Shown: piece by piece, positions 36,771 to 45,607 of the stretch
Layout of the letters: each line of letters starts with the position of its first letter
Position numbering within the stretch: the first letter of the stretch is position 1
NCBI RefSeq assembly: GCF_019145195.1
Contig: NZ_JAHSTW010000003.1
Location: 248,001 to 312,000 of the forward strand
Direction: 5' to 3'
Origin: Pseudomonas siliginis
Lineage (GTDB): Bacteria > Pseudomonadota > Gammaproteobacteria > Pseudomonadales > Pseudomonadaceae
Length of the DNA: 64,000 bases
Notes under the pieces: model-generated
Seen by the model: only the letters and a program-made list of their open reading frames with translations
What the model was told of the DNA's origin: nothing
Databases searched by the model: none
Position numbers and translations under genes: made by a program

Positions 36771-36879
36771 CTTTGCTTTTGCTTTTGCTTTTGTGGGAGT
36801 GAGCCTGCTCGCGATGACGGAGGCACATTCAAATGTTTTGAAAGATATATCGCTATCGCGAGCAGGCTCACTCCTACAA
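36771..36879. repeat. GCTTTT microsatellite and REP doublet after copy A
   Basis: Several GCTTTT units (36771-36791) lead directly into a REP (36792-36819), followed by an inverted second REP (36853-36879). Copy B has the same order at 48820-48871, suggesting the structured element, the GCTTTT run and a REP form a composite. Confidence 0.8.
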
Positions 36880-36971
36880 AAGAATTCCGCTTAAACCCTC
36901 CATCCGTCGTTTGCCCTGAACCTCTGTCGCGCTGTTTTTTCTACCGGGTAAGTCCCTCAGGAGATACCCGT

Positions 36972-37187
36972 ATGTTCGATCAGAAAAAAAAGGCATCACT
37001 GGCGGCCTGGCGCAGGATGGCGGAGCAGGCCGAGGCCGATCTGGATCCGGAACAGCAATATGACGAGTTGCTCAAGGCTGCGGATCAGATGGAGGAGCAA
37101 GGCCTGATCACCAGTGCCGAATGGCGCCAGTTGGTGCGTGACGCCGGCAATGTTTTTACCCTGAACGAGGAACAGCCACAGCGCTGA
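36972..37187 (+). CDS. Small conserved-type hypothetical protein, 71 aa
   Basis: A 71-residue acidic helical protein (MFDQKKKASLAAWRRMAEQ...). ATG 36972 has CAGGAGAT upstream, a good ribosome-binding site. No known domain, membrane segment or signal peptide is seen. It is followed 23 bp later by the VOC gene and may be co-transcribed with it and cioAB. Confidence 0.75.
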   Translation: MFDQKKKASLAAWRRMAEQAEADLDPEQQYDELLKAADQMEEQGLITSAEWRQLVRDAGNVFTLNEEQPQR

Positions 37188-37210
37188 CAGCTGCCATCGG
37201 AGGACATCCC

Positions 37211-37600
37211 ATGCTCAGTTATCTGTTTATCGGCGCCAACGATGTCGAGCGTTCGGCGGCTTTTTACAAGGCGATCCTGACGCCGCTTGGCTACCGGCAT
37301 GATCGCGAAGAACACTACTGTTTCTACTTGCCCGATTGCGCCGACAAGTCCAACGGGCCCGGGAGTGTGCACATCTCGCAACCGTTCAATGGTGAGTCGG
37401 CGACACCCGGCAACGGCATGATGCCGGCGTTTCGCGCCGACTCGCGGCATAAGGTCGATCAGGTGCACAAGGCCGGGCTCGACCACGGCGGCAGCGACGA
37501 AGGCGCGCCTGGCACTCGCGAGGCCTATACGCCGGACTTTTACGTGGCCTATCTGCGCGATCCTGAAGGCAACAAGCTGGCTGTGTTCTACAGCGGCTGA
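37211..37600 (+). CDS. VOC-family (glyoxalase/dioxygenase fold) protein
   Basis: A 129-residue protein of the vicinal oxygen chelate superfamily: MLSYLFIGANDVERSAAFYK at the start, YLRDPEGNKLAVF at the end. These small family members often bind metals or drugs, but the substrate cannot be told. It lies 3 bp before the cioA start codon, so it is likely in that operon. Confidence 0.87.
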   Translation: MLSYLFIGANDVERSAAFYKAILTPLGYRHDREEHYCFYLPDCADKSNGPGSVHISQPFNGESATPGNGMMPAFRADSRHKVDQVHKAGLDHGGSDEGAPGTREAYTPDFYVAYLRDPEGNKLAVFYSG

Positions 37601-37603
37601 TGG

Positions 37604-38977
37604 ATGGAGCCTGTTGATTCGGCCCTGATGGCCGCCCGCGCCCAGTTCGCGATCACGATCAGCTTCCACATCGTGCTGGCGGCGTTCAGCATCGGTCTGG
37701 CGAATTTCCTCATGGTGCTGGAAGCGTTGTGGTTTAGGACCGGGCGTCAGGTTTATCTGGATGTCTATCGCTACTGGCTCAAAGTGTTTGCGCTGAATGT
37801 CGCAGTGGGCACGGCGTCGGGATTGATTCTGGAGTATCAGTTCGGTCTCAACTGGTCGCGGCTGTCGGTGCAGGCCGGTGATGTCATCGGCCCGCTGATG
37901 TTCTATGAAGTGATGGCGGCGTTTTTCATTGAAGCCGGATTTCTCGGCATCATGCTGTTCGGCCTGAAGAAAGTCGGTCCGCGTCTGCACTTTTTTGCCA
38001 CGTGTGCGGTGGCGGTGGGCTCGCTGATCAGCGCGTTCTGGATTCTTTCCGCCAACTCATGGATGCAAACCCCCGCCGGCTATTCGATTGGCGCGGACGG
38101 GCGTTTCCTCGCCGAGGACTGGTGGGCAATCATCTTCAATCCTTCGTTTCCCTATCGCTTGGCGCACATGCTGCTCGCCGTGTTCATCGGCAGCGCGACG
38201 CTGATTGCCGGGATCAGTGCCTGGCAATTGCGCAAGGCCCCGAAAAACCCGCGCGCTCGCCTGCAATTTTCCGTGGCACTGTGGGTGATAGCGCTGCTGA
38301 TGCCGGTGCAGATTGTCGTCGGGGACCTGCATGGCCGGCACAGTTTGCACGCCCAGCCGCAGAAAGTGGCGGCGATCGAAGGCTCATGGACGCGCCCGGC
38401 CCAAGGGGCTGGGGAGCCACTGCGCCTGTTCGCATGGCCGGATATGCAAGAGCGCCGCAACCACTGGGAGGTGGCGATTCCGCGCATTGGTTCCCTCTAC
38501 CTGCAGCATGACCTGACCAGCACCATCGCCGCGCTTGATGAATTTCCGGCTGAGGACATCCCGCCCGTGGCGCCGGTGTTTTTCGCATTTCGGCTGATGG
38601 TCGGACTGGGGCTGTTGATGCTTGGGCAGGGTGTGGTCAGCCTGATCCTGCGCCGACGTAATCGCCTGTACACGGCGCGGCGCTGGCTGGGCGCGTGCGT
38701 GCTGCTGGCACCGGCCGGATTTCTGGCGATGCTCAGCGGCTGGGTCGTCACCGAAGTGGGGCGACAGCCGTTTACGGTTTACGGATTGATGCGCACGGCG
38801 GACAGTCTGTCGTCGGTGTCCAGGGCTCAAGTCGTCGGGTCGACGTGGCTGATTCTGCTGTTTTATCTGCTGATCTTCGGCATCGGTCTGTGGGTGTTGC
38901 TGCGTCTGTTGCGCGAGCCGCCGCAGCAGGACCAACCCGGGCCGCAGCCCACCCTTGCCGACGAAACCGGGCACTGA
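37604..38977 (+). CDS. cioA: Cyanide-insensitive quinol oxidase subunit I (CioA, cytochrome bd-type)
   Basis: A 457-residue integral membrane subunit carrying the haems of a bd-type quinol oxidase. Visible features: His in ARAQFAITISFH (haem ligand), QFGLNWS, the GDLHGRHSLHAQP motif, and GWVVTEVGRQP. The Q-loop is short, as in CIO-type rather than E. coli CydA. The start is ATG 37604, 3 bp after the VOC gene. With the next gene it should reduce oxygen using ubiquinol without pumping protons and tolerate cyanide. Confidence 0.92.
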   Translation: MEPVDSALMAARAQFAITISFHIVLAAFSIGLANFLMVLEALWFRTGRQVYLDVYRYWLKVFALNVAVGTASGLILEYQFGLNWSRLSVQAGDVIGPLMFYEVMAAFFIEAGFLGIMLFGLKKVGPRLHFFATCAVAVGSLISAFWILSANSWMQTPAGYSIGADGRFLAEDWWAIIFNPSFPYRLAHMLLAVFIGSATLIAGISAWQLRKAPKNPRARLQFSVALWVIALLMPVQIVVGDLHGRHSLHAQPQKVAAIEGSWTRPAQGAGEPLRLFAWPDMQERRNHWEVAIPRIGSLYLQHDLTSTIAALDEFPAEDIPPVAPVFFAFRLMVGLGLLMLGQGVVSLILRRRNRLYTARRWLGACVLLAPAGFLAMLSGWVVTEVGRQPFTVYGLMRTADSLSSVSRAQVVGSTWLILLFYLLIFGIGLWVLLRLLREPPQQDQPGPQPTLADETGH

Positions 38978-38989
38978 GGAATCGCAGAC

Positions 38990-39991
38990 ATGGACACGGA
39001 CTGGCTGACTCTGTTGTGCGCCGCCGCACTGGCGTTCTCGGTGATGAACTACGTGGTGCTCGACGGCACCGATCTGGGCGTCGGCATGCTCATGGGTCTC
39101 ACGGCTTGCAGCAAGCAGCGCAGGGTGATGGCGGTGTCGATTCTGCCGGTGTGGGATGCGAACGAAACCTGGCTGGTGCTCGGCGGCGGAGGGCTGCTGG
39201 CGCTGTTTCCGCTGGCGTACGCGATCTTGCTGCCGGCCCTGTATGTGCCTTTTATCTTGATGTTCCTCGCCTTGATTGTGCGGGCCATGGCGCTGGAATT
39301 TCGCGATTACGCACCGAACGAGCGACGCAAGCGCATCGTCGACGGCGTGCTGGCCCTGGCTTCGCTGCTGACCGGGTTTGTCCAGGGCATGGTGCTCGGC
39401 ACTCTCGTGCAAGGCGTTGCGCATCAGGGCGGTCAGTACATTGGCGATGGCCGCGACTGGCTGAATCCGTTCCCGGTGTTTTGCGGTTTGGTGCTGGTAC
39501 TCGGTTACGTCTGGCTGGGGACGTGCTGGCTGTACTGGCGCACCCTTGATGAGTTGCAGCAGCACTCGGCCCGCCAGGCCCGCGTCTTGGCGCTGGTCGT
39601 CGTGGCGTTATTGCTGGTGCTGATCGCATGGACGGCGACGTTGCAGCCGCAATACGCCCGGCGGCATGCCGAAATTCGGCTGTGGTTGCCGGCAGGGGTC
39701 ATCCTCTGTGCTCTGGGATGGGTATTCAGCAAAGGCTTTCACAGCCGCTTCGACTTCATCCCGCTGTTCGCCGCACTGGGCGTTTTCGTGCTGGCGTTCA
39801 CGGTGATGCTGGTCGCGCTGTATCCATTCATCATCCCGCCGGATCTGACTTTGAGCGAAGCAGCCTCAAGCCCCACCAGCCAGATCTTGATGCTGGTCGG
39901 ATTCGCCGTGCTGATCCCCATCACCCTGGCCTACAACACGTTTGGTTTCCGCGTGTTCAGCGGCAAAGTGCGCGTTGCCAGCGATGGCTGA
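38990..39991 (+). CDS. cioB: Cyanide-insensitive quinol oxidase subunit II (CioB)
   Basis: A 333-residue subunit with eight or nine predicted membrane helices. The helix-1 motif YVVLDGTDLGVGML and WDANETWLVLGGGGLLALFPLAY are typical of CydB/CioB. It starts 12 bp after cioA. The gene ends 3 bp before the stop of the convergent GGDEF-EAL gene. No small cydX/cioZ-like gene follows. Confidence 0.92.
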   Translation: MDTDWLTLLCAAALAFSVMNYVVLDGTDLGVGMLMGLTACSKQRRVMAVSILPVWDANETWLVLGGGGLLALFPLAYAILLPALYVPFILMFLALIVRAMALEFRDYAPNERRKRIVDGVLALASLLTGFVQGMVLGTLVQGVAHQGGQYIGDGRDWLNPFPVFCGLVLVLGYVWLGTCWLYWRTLDELQQHSARQARVLALVVVALLLVLIAWTATLQPQYARRHAEIRLWLPAGVILCALGWVFSKGFHSRFDFIPLFAALGVFVLAFTVMLVALYPFIIPPDLTLSEAASSPTSQILMLVGFAVLIPITLAYNTFGFRVFSGKVRVASDG

Positions 39992-39994
39992 TAT

Positions 39995-42604
39995 TCACGT
40001 CACCCGACCTTTTTTGCTCACCAGCGACAGTCGCGAAGCCCGTAGCAGATCAGCAAAAGCCGCCTTGTCGATCGGTCGACTCATGAAATAACCCTGCACC
40101 TCGTTGCATTGATCCTTGCCGAGAATCGCCAGTTGCTCCTCGGTTTCGACGCCTTCGGCCGTCACCGTCAGCCCCATGGCTTTGCCCAGACCGATGATCG
40201 CTTGCACCACGGCACGGTCGTTGGTGCCGCTGCTGATTGAGGCGATGAAGCGTTTGTCGATCTTGATTCCGTCGAACGGATAGGCGCGCAGATAACCGAG
40301 CGACGAATAGCCGGTGCCGAAGTCGTCCATGTTCAGACGCACGCCCAGCTCCTTGAGCTGATTCATGGTGGTCAGCGCGCCGTCGGTGTCATTGAGCATC
40401 ACGTTCTCGGTGATCTCCAGCTCCAGACGGCTGGCCGGGAAACGCGTTTCCACCAGCACTTCACGAACATCCTCGACGACATCGCTGAGGGCGAACTGCG
40501 CAGGCGAGAGGTTGACCGACAGCAGAATGTCATGGGGCCATTCCAGCGCGGTTTCGCAGGCTTCGCGCAGCACCCAGCGGCCCAGCGGTACGATCAGGTC
40601 GGTCTGTTCGGCCAGCGGAATGAATACGTCCGGCCCGAGCAAGCCCTCGGTCGGATGCTGCCAGCGCACCAGCGCCTCCACCGAAACGATGTGCTTGCCA
40701 TCGACCTTGTAGCGCGGCTGATAGTGCAGGACGAATTCGTTGTGCTTGAGCGCATGGCGCAGGTCATCTTCCATTTGCCGGCGCGTCTGGATCTGGTCGC
40801 TCATGTGCGCTTCGAAGAAGCACCAGGTGTTCTTGCCGTCGGATTTGGCCTGATACAGCGCGATGTCGGCGTAGCGGATCAGATCGCTGGCGGCAAAACC
40901 GTGCCGGCGACTCAGGGCGATGCCGATGCTGGCGCCGATGTGCAGCGGATGCTGTTCGTAGAGGATCGGCTGATGCAGGCTGCCGATCAGCCGTGTGCAG
41001 AATTTGTCGATCTCGTTATGGCTGTCCATGCCGTTGAGCACCACGACGAATTCATCACCACCGAGACGGGCGACGATGTCGTGCTCGCGGGTGCATTCGC
41101 GCAGGCGCGTGGCGACTTCCTGGAGAACCGCGTCACCGGCAGGATGGCCGAGGGAATCATTGATCGGTTTGAAATTGTCCAGATCGATCATCAGCAGCGA
41201 CAGCGGCGGCGCGTGTTCCTTCAATACCAGGACGTCGTCGAGATAACGCGCCAGTTTGTTGCGGTTGGGCAGGCCGGTCAGGGCGTCATGCATCGACAGG
41301 TGCTGGATCTGCGCATGGGCGGCGACTTCGTCGGTGATGTCGCTAGCAGTGCCGCGATAGCCGACGACGCTGTCCTTGTCGAAAATCGGCCGCGCCGAGA
41401 GCCGGCAGTGGCGTGGCTGCCCGGAGTGATCGCGATAAGTGCAGCGCAAATCGCCGGCGCTGTTTTCTTCGCTGAGTTTGCGCAGCCATAGCTCCAGTGG
41501 CGTGGTGTCGCAAGACAGTAATTCGCCGATGTCGTGGCCCAGCCACAGAGCTTGCGGGTAACCGGTGACTTCGCTGAAGCGCGCCGACAGATAGGTCAGC
41601 GACAACTGATCATCAACTTCCCAGATCCAGTCCGACGCCGCTTCGGCCACGGCGCGAAAGCGTTCTTCACTGGCTTCGAGCGCATGATTGGCTTTCTCGA
41701 GTGCCTGATTCGAGGCCTGCATGGCATGAATGCTGTTGTCGACGTATTGCGATGAGCGCAATGCATGGCGGAAAAAATAGGCGGTGAGCAGCATCAGTAC
41801 CAGAAACGTCGCGCCGAGCGGTGGCACCAGCGTCCACAGCAATTGCTGACCGGGTCGCTGCAGGTCGGCAACCAGGCTGTAGCCGGTGCTGTCGAGGGGT
41901 ACGCTTGGATGGCCTTTCTCAATGGTTTCATCCGGGACCAGGGTCAGGTTCGTCAGGCCATAACCGCTGCCGATCTTGCGCAGTTTGGTCGGGGTCAGCT
42001 TGTCGACGAACACTAGCACCGAGGTGTTTCTCAATTCATCCAGCGGGCGCTCGTCATTGGGAATGATCGCGGCAGCGGTGATCAGCGCCGGCCAGCCTTC
42101 GAACAATGAATAGCTACTGATCGGCTTGGTCAGATCAGGCTGACTCAGCACCTGCTCGACCAGCGCCGAGGCGGGCGCTTGCAGTACGCTGGATACGTCG
42201 GTTTCAACCATCTGCCCGCGAATCACCGCGTACTTGGTGCGATTGCGATCGAGGACGAACACGCCGTCGTAGCCGTCGCTGGTGAACAGGGTCTTGCCCA
42301 TGTTCTGTTCGGTATAGGCCCAATTGACGTCGATCGGCCCGCTCAAGGCCTCATAGGCGCGGGTCCAGTAGGCATAACTGGTGATGTAGTTTTTCGACGC
42401 GGTGATGCGGTTTTCCACGGCGCGCACGGAATAGAACTGGTTCTGTTCCAGATCCTTCGCGTCAAGGGTATTGGCGATGCCAAGCAGGGTGCTGATCGCG
42501 GCAATAACGCCAGCGACGAACAGTGCGCCAACGGCGATGGCCAGGCGCCGGGTCACGGCGCGTTGCGGGGTGGGGATTGGCTGCGCAGGGAGAATAACGG
42601 CCAT
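39995..42604 (-). CDS. Membrane GGDEF-EAL protein with CHASE4 and PAS domains (c-di-GMP turnover)
   Basis: An 869-residue inner-membrane signalling protein. Order: TM1 (18-40), periplasmic CHASE4-like sensor (about 55-230), TM2 (about 245-270), PAS (about 300-420), GGDEF (about 430-590) and EAL (about 605-855). The GGDEF motif RLGGDEF is intact with an upstream REHD inhibitory site. The EAL domain has EAL (VEALVRW), DDFGTGYSS and QGYFMSRP, so both activities are possible. ATG 42604 has AGGACGAG upstream. A link to adhesin control is plausible but not shown. Confidence 0.92.
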   Translation of the reverse strand: MAVILPAQPIPTPQRAVTRRLAIAVGALFVAGVIAAISTLLGIANTLDAKDLEQNQFYSVRAVENRITASKNYITSYAYWTRAYEALSGPIDVNWAYTEQNMGKTLFTSDGYDGVFVLDRNRTKYAVIRGQMVETDVSSVLQAPASALVEQVLSQPDLTKPISSYSLFEGWPALITAAAIIPNDERPLDELRNTSVLVFVDKLTPTKLRKIGSGYGLTNLTLVPDETIEKGHPSVPLDSTGYSLVADLQRPGQQLLWTLVPPLGATFLVLMLLTAYFFRHALRSSQYVDNSIHAMQASNQALEKANHALEASEERFRAVAEAASDWIWEVDDQLSLTYLSARFSEVTGYPQALWLGHDIGELLSCDTTPLELWLRKLSEENSAGDLRCTYRDHSGQPRHCRLSARPIFDKDSVVGYRGTASDITDEVAAHAQIQHLSMHDALTGLPNRNKLARYLDDVLVLKEHAPPLSLLMIDLDNFKPINDSLGHPAGDAVLQEVATRLRECTREHDIVARLGGDEFVVVLNGMDSHNEIDKFCTRLIGSLHQPILYEQHPLHIGASIGIALSRRHGFAASDLIRYADIALYQAKSDGKNTWCFFEAHMSDQIQTRRQMEDDLRHALKHNEFVLHYQPRYKVDGKHIVSVEALVRWQHPTEGLLGPDVFIPLAEQTDLIVPLGRWVLREACETALEWPHDILLSVNLSPAQFALSDVVEDVREVLVETRFPASRLELEITENVMLNDTDGALTTMNQLKELGVRLNMDDFGTGYSSLGYLRAYPFDGIKIDKRFIASISSGTNDRAVVQAIIGLGKAMGLTVTAEGVETEEQLAILGKDQCNEVQGYFMSRPIDKAAFADLLRASRLSLVSKKGRVT

Positions 42605-42824
42605 GTGCTCGTCCTTGATCCGGTGTCTTCTGAATCTAGAACAATGGCGAGCGCACAATGTTCAGATTGTTGTTATTGGTATCGCCTGGATTTTTTCAAA
42701 GTGTAGCGAATCCGTTGGAATTTCCAGCAGCGCCGGCCAGCGGCGAATCCCGAAAGGGCGAGACTTCCCGCACAAAAACCGGATAATGGCCGCCATTCGT
42801 TTAGCCGTATTCTGGTAATCCCGC

Positions 42825-45029
42825 ATGGAAATCAAGGTCAACTTTCTCGACAACCTTCGACTTGAAGCCAAGTTCGACGACTTCACGGTGATCGCCGATC
42901 AGCCCATCCGCTACAAGGGCGATGGCTCGGCACCGGGGCCGTTCGACTACTTTCTGGCGTCGTCGGCCTTGTGCGCGGCTTACTTCGTCAAGCTGTACTG
43001 CGACACGCGCAATATTCCGACAGAGAACATTCGCCTGTCGCAGAACAACATCGTCGACCCGGAAAACCGCTACAACCAGATCTTCAAGATTCAGGTCGAA
43101 TTGCCCGCCGACATCTCGGACAAGGATCGCCAGGGCATCCTGCGTTCCATCGACCGCTGCACCGTGAAGAAGGTGGTGCAGACCGGCCCCGAGTTCATCA
43201 TCGAAGAAGTCGACAACCTCGACGCCGATGCCCAAGCCTTGTTGATGCCGCAGTCCGATTCCCAGGCGGGCACCTACATCGCCGGCAAGGACCTGCCGCT
43301 GGAACAGACCATCGCCAACATGTCGAAGATCCTTGCCGACCTCGGCATGAAGATCGAAATCGCTTCGTGGCGCAACATCGTGCCCAACGTCTGGTCGCTG
43401 CACATTCGCGATGCGCATTCGCCGATGTGCTTCACCAACGGCAAGGGCGCGACCAAGGAAGGCGCACTGGCGTCGGCGCTGGGCGAGTTCATCGAGCGCC
43501 TCAATTGCAACTTCTTCTATAACGACCAGTTCTGGGGCGAAGACATCGCCAACGCCGAATTCGTCCATTATCCGGACGAGAAGTGGTTCAAGCCGGGTCC
43601 AAAAGACGAATTGCCAAGCGAGATTCTCGACGACTACACCCTTGGCATTTACAACCGCGACGGCGAACTGCTCGGCTCGCACCTTTACGACACCAACTCC
43701 GGCAACACTCAGCGCGGCATCTGCTCGCTGCCGTTCGTGCGCCAGTCGGACGGTGAAGTGGTGTACTTCCCGTCGAACCTGATCGAAAACCTCTACCTGA
43801 GCAACGGCATGAGCGCCGGCAACACCTTGGCCGAAGCGCAGGTGCAGTGCCTGTCGGAAATTTTCGAGCGCGCGGTCAAACGCGAAATCCTCGAAGGCGA
43901 AATGGCCCTGCCGGATGTACCGCAAGAGGTACTGGAAAAATACCCGAGCATCCTCGCCGGCATCAAAGGCCTGGAAGAGCAGGGCTTCCCTGTGCTGGTC
44001 AAGGACGCCTCGCTGGGCGGTGAATTCCCGGTGATGTGCGTGACCCTGATGAATCCGCGCACCGGCGGCGTCTTCGCTTCCTTCGGCGCGCACCCGAGCC
44101 TGGAAGTCGCGCTGGAACGCAGCCTGACCGAACTGCTCCAGGGCCGCAGCTTCGAAGGGCTCAATGACTTGCCGCAGCCGACGTTCTCGGGGCAGGCAGT
44201 GACCGAACCGAACAACTTCGTCGAGCACTTCATCGATTCCAGCGGTGTGGTGTCGTGGCGCTTTTTCAGTGCCAAGCCAGACTTCGAATTCGTCGAATGG
44301 GACTTCTCAGGCCAAGGCGAAAACTCCAACGCCGAAGAAGCCGCGACCCTGTTCGGCATCCTCGAAGACATGGGCAAGGAAGTCTACATGGCGGTCTACG
44401 AGCACATCGGCGCCAAAGCCTGCCGCATCCTCGTGCCGGATTACTCGGAGATCTACCCGGTCGAAGACCTGATCTGGGACAACACCAACAAAGCCCTGCA
44501 ATTTCGCGCCGACATCCTCAACCTGCACAACCTCAGCAAAGTCGGCCTGCGCAACCTCGTTCAGGGCCTGGAACGCAGCGAGCAGGACGATTACACCGAT
44601 ATCACCACGCTGATCGGCATCGAGTTCGATGACAACACGCCGTGGGGCAAGTTGACGATTCTGGAACTGCGCCTGCTGATCTACCTCGCGCTGCAGAAGT
44701 TTGACGAGGCCAAGGATCTGGTCGAGGCGTTCCTGCAATACAACGACAACACCGTTGAGCGCGGCTTGTTCTATCAGGCTGTGAATGTGGTGCTGGAGAT
44801 GGAGCTGGACGAGGATCTCGAGCTGGAAGACTACGAGGCTAACTTCCGCCGGATGTTTGGTGACGAGCGTATGGATGCGGCGATTGGTTCGGTGAATGGC
44901 AGTGTGCGTTTTTACGGTTTGACGCCAACGAGCATGAAGCTGGAAGGGCTGGATCGGCATTTGCGCTTGATCGAGAGCTATAAAAAGCTGCATGCGGCGC
45001 GGGCGAAAGGGACAACCTTTTCGCGTTGA
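42825..45029 (+). CDS. OsmC-YcaO fusion protein
   Basis: A 734-residue cytoplasmic protein. Residues 1-135 form an OsmC/Ohr-like domain (YKGDGSAPGPFDYFLASSALCAAYFV; one Cys of the usual pair is seen here, plus one in DRCTV). Residues about 150-560 are a YcaO domain (NGKGATKEGALASALGEFIERLNC; SAGNTLAEAQVQCLSEIFERAV), with a helical C-terminal part to 734. E. coli YcaO lacks the OsmC part. YcaO enzymes use ATP to activate amide backbones, and E. coli YcaO is linked to RimO-dependent S12 methylthiolation; the role of the fusion is unknown. It is followed by a terminator. Confidence 0.9.
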   Translation: MEIKVNFLDNLRLEAKFDDFTVIADQPIRYKGDGSAPGPFDYFLASSALCAAYFVKLYCDTRNIPTENIRLSQNNIVDPENRYNQIFKIQVELPADISDKDRQGILRSIDRCTVKKVVQTGPEFIIEEVDNLDADAQALLMPQSDSQAGTYIAGKDLPLEQTIANMSKILADLGMKIEIASWRNIVPNVWSLHIRDAHSPMCFTNGKGATKEGALASALGEFIERLNCNFFYNDQFWGEDIANAEFVHYPDEKWFKPGPKDELPSEILDDYTLGIYNRDGELLGSHLYDTNSGNTQRGICSLPFVRQSDGEVVYFPSNLIENLYLSNGMSAGNTLAEAQVQCLSEIFERAVKREILEGEMALPDVPQEVLEKYPSILAGIKGLEEQGFPVLVKDASLGGEFPVMCVTLMNPRTGGVFASFGAHPSLEVALERSLTELLQGRSFEGLNDLPQPTFSGQAVTEPNNFVEHFIDSSGVVSWRFFSAKPDFEFVEWDFSGQGENSNAEEAATLFGILEDMGKEVYMAVYEHIGAKACRILVPDYSEIYPVEDLIWDNTNKALQFRADILNLHNLSKVGLRNLVQGLERSEQDDYTDITTLIGIEFDDNTPWGKLTILELRLLIYLALQKFDEAKDLVEAFLQYNDNTVERGLFYQAVNVVLEMELDEDLELEDYEANFRRMFGDERMDAAIGSVNGSVRFYGLTPTSMKLEGLDRHLRLIESYKKLHAARAKGTTFSR

Positions 45030-45037
45030 AAACCTAT

Positions 45038-45063
45038 AAAAAAGCACCTTCGGGTGCTTTTTT
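45038..45063 (+). terminator. Rho-independent terminator after the OsmC-YcaO gene
   Basis: AAAAAAGCACC-TTCG-GGTGCTTTTTT: a stable stem with a UUCG tetraloop and flanking A and T runs, so it can work in both directions for the convergent thioesterase gene as well. Confidence 0.9.
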
Positions 45064-45100
45064 ATGCTCGTGACTTGCTCGCGATTCGTAGGAGCTAACT

Positions 45101-45607
45101 TCAGCGGCCATGCGCGGCGTTGGCCAACTGCCCCGTATCCACCCGCACAAACACCGAATCACCCACTGCCGTCAGCACTTCCCCTGCATACACTTCGCAA
45201 ATCACCCGGGTCTTGCGCCCGACTTCACCTTCGACCCGTGCACGCAAGAGCAGCGGTACTCCCATCGGCGTTGGCTTGATGAACTTGATCCCAAGGTTAC
45301 CGGTGACGCAGTCGATGCGCGGCAGGCTGCCGGCTTCGCGGTTTTCTGCGCGGTAGTGCCAGGCCATGGCGGTCCAGTTGGAGTGACAGTCGACGAGCAT
45401 GGCGATCAGCCCGCCGTAAACCAGATCCGGCCAGCCGCAGTATTGGGCGTCGGGCAGATGCTCGGCGATGACGTGATTGCCGTCCTCATCCCACCGACTT
45501 TTCACGTGCAGGCCTTGCGGATTGCGGCCGCCGCAGCCGTAACAAACGCCTTCGGGGGCGGCGAGGTCTTGCAGCGGGGTGGCGTGGCTGGACATGGCTG
45601 GGGTCAT
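45101..45607 (-). CDS. PaaI-type hotdog thioesterase
   Basis: A 168-residue hotdog-fold protein. It starts CYGCGGRNPQGLH, includes the active-site region YGGLIAMLVDCHSNW, and ends with a strand pattern typical of acyl-CoA thioesterases of the 4HBT/PaaI group. The 45607 ATG overlaps the diguanylate cyclase stop by 4 bp; ATG 45595 with AGGA 11 nt upstream is an equally possible start. The acyl-CoA substrate is unknown. Confidence 0.85.
   Translation of the reverse strand: MTPAMSSHATPLQDLAAPEGVCYGCGGRNPQGLHVKSRWDEDGNHVIAEHLPDAQYCGWPDLVYGGLIAMLVDCHSNWTAMAWHYRAENREAGSLPRIDCVTGNLGIKFIKPTPMGVPLLLRARVEGEVGRKTRVICEVYAGEVLTAVGDSVFVRVDTGQLANAAHGR

Noticed and set aside
36364..36802. ORFs of 124 and 139 codons over structured element copy A
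   Set aside because: The second copy has an unrelated reading frame and the differences between copies preserve base pairing rather than amino acids.
42801..44228. 475-codon - strand ORF opposite the OsmC-YcaO gene
   Set aside because: Antisense shadow; the + strand frame carries the OsmC and YcaO motifs and ends in a terminator.
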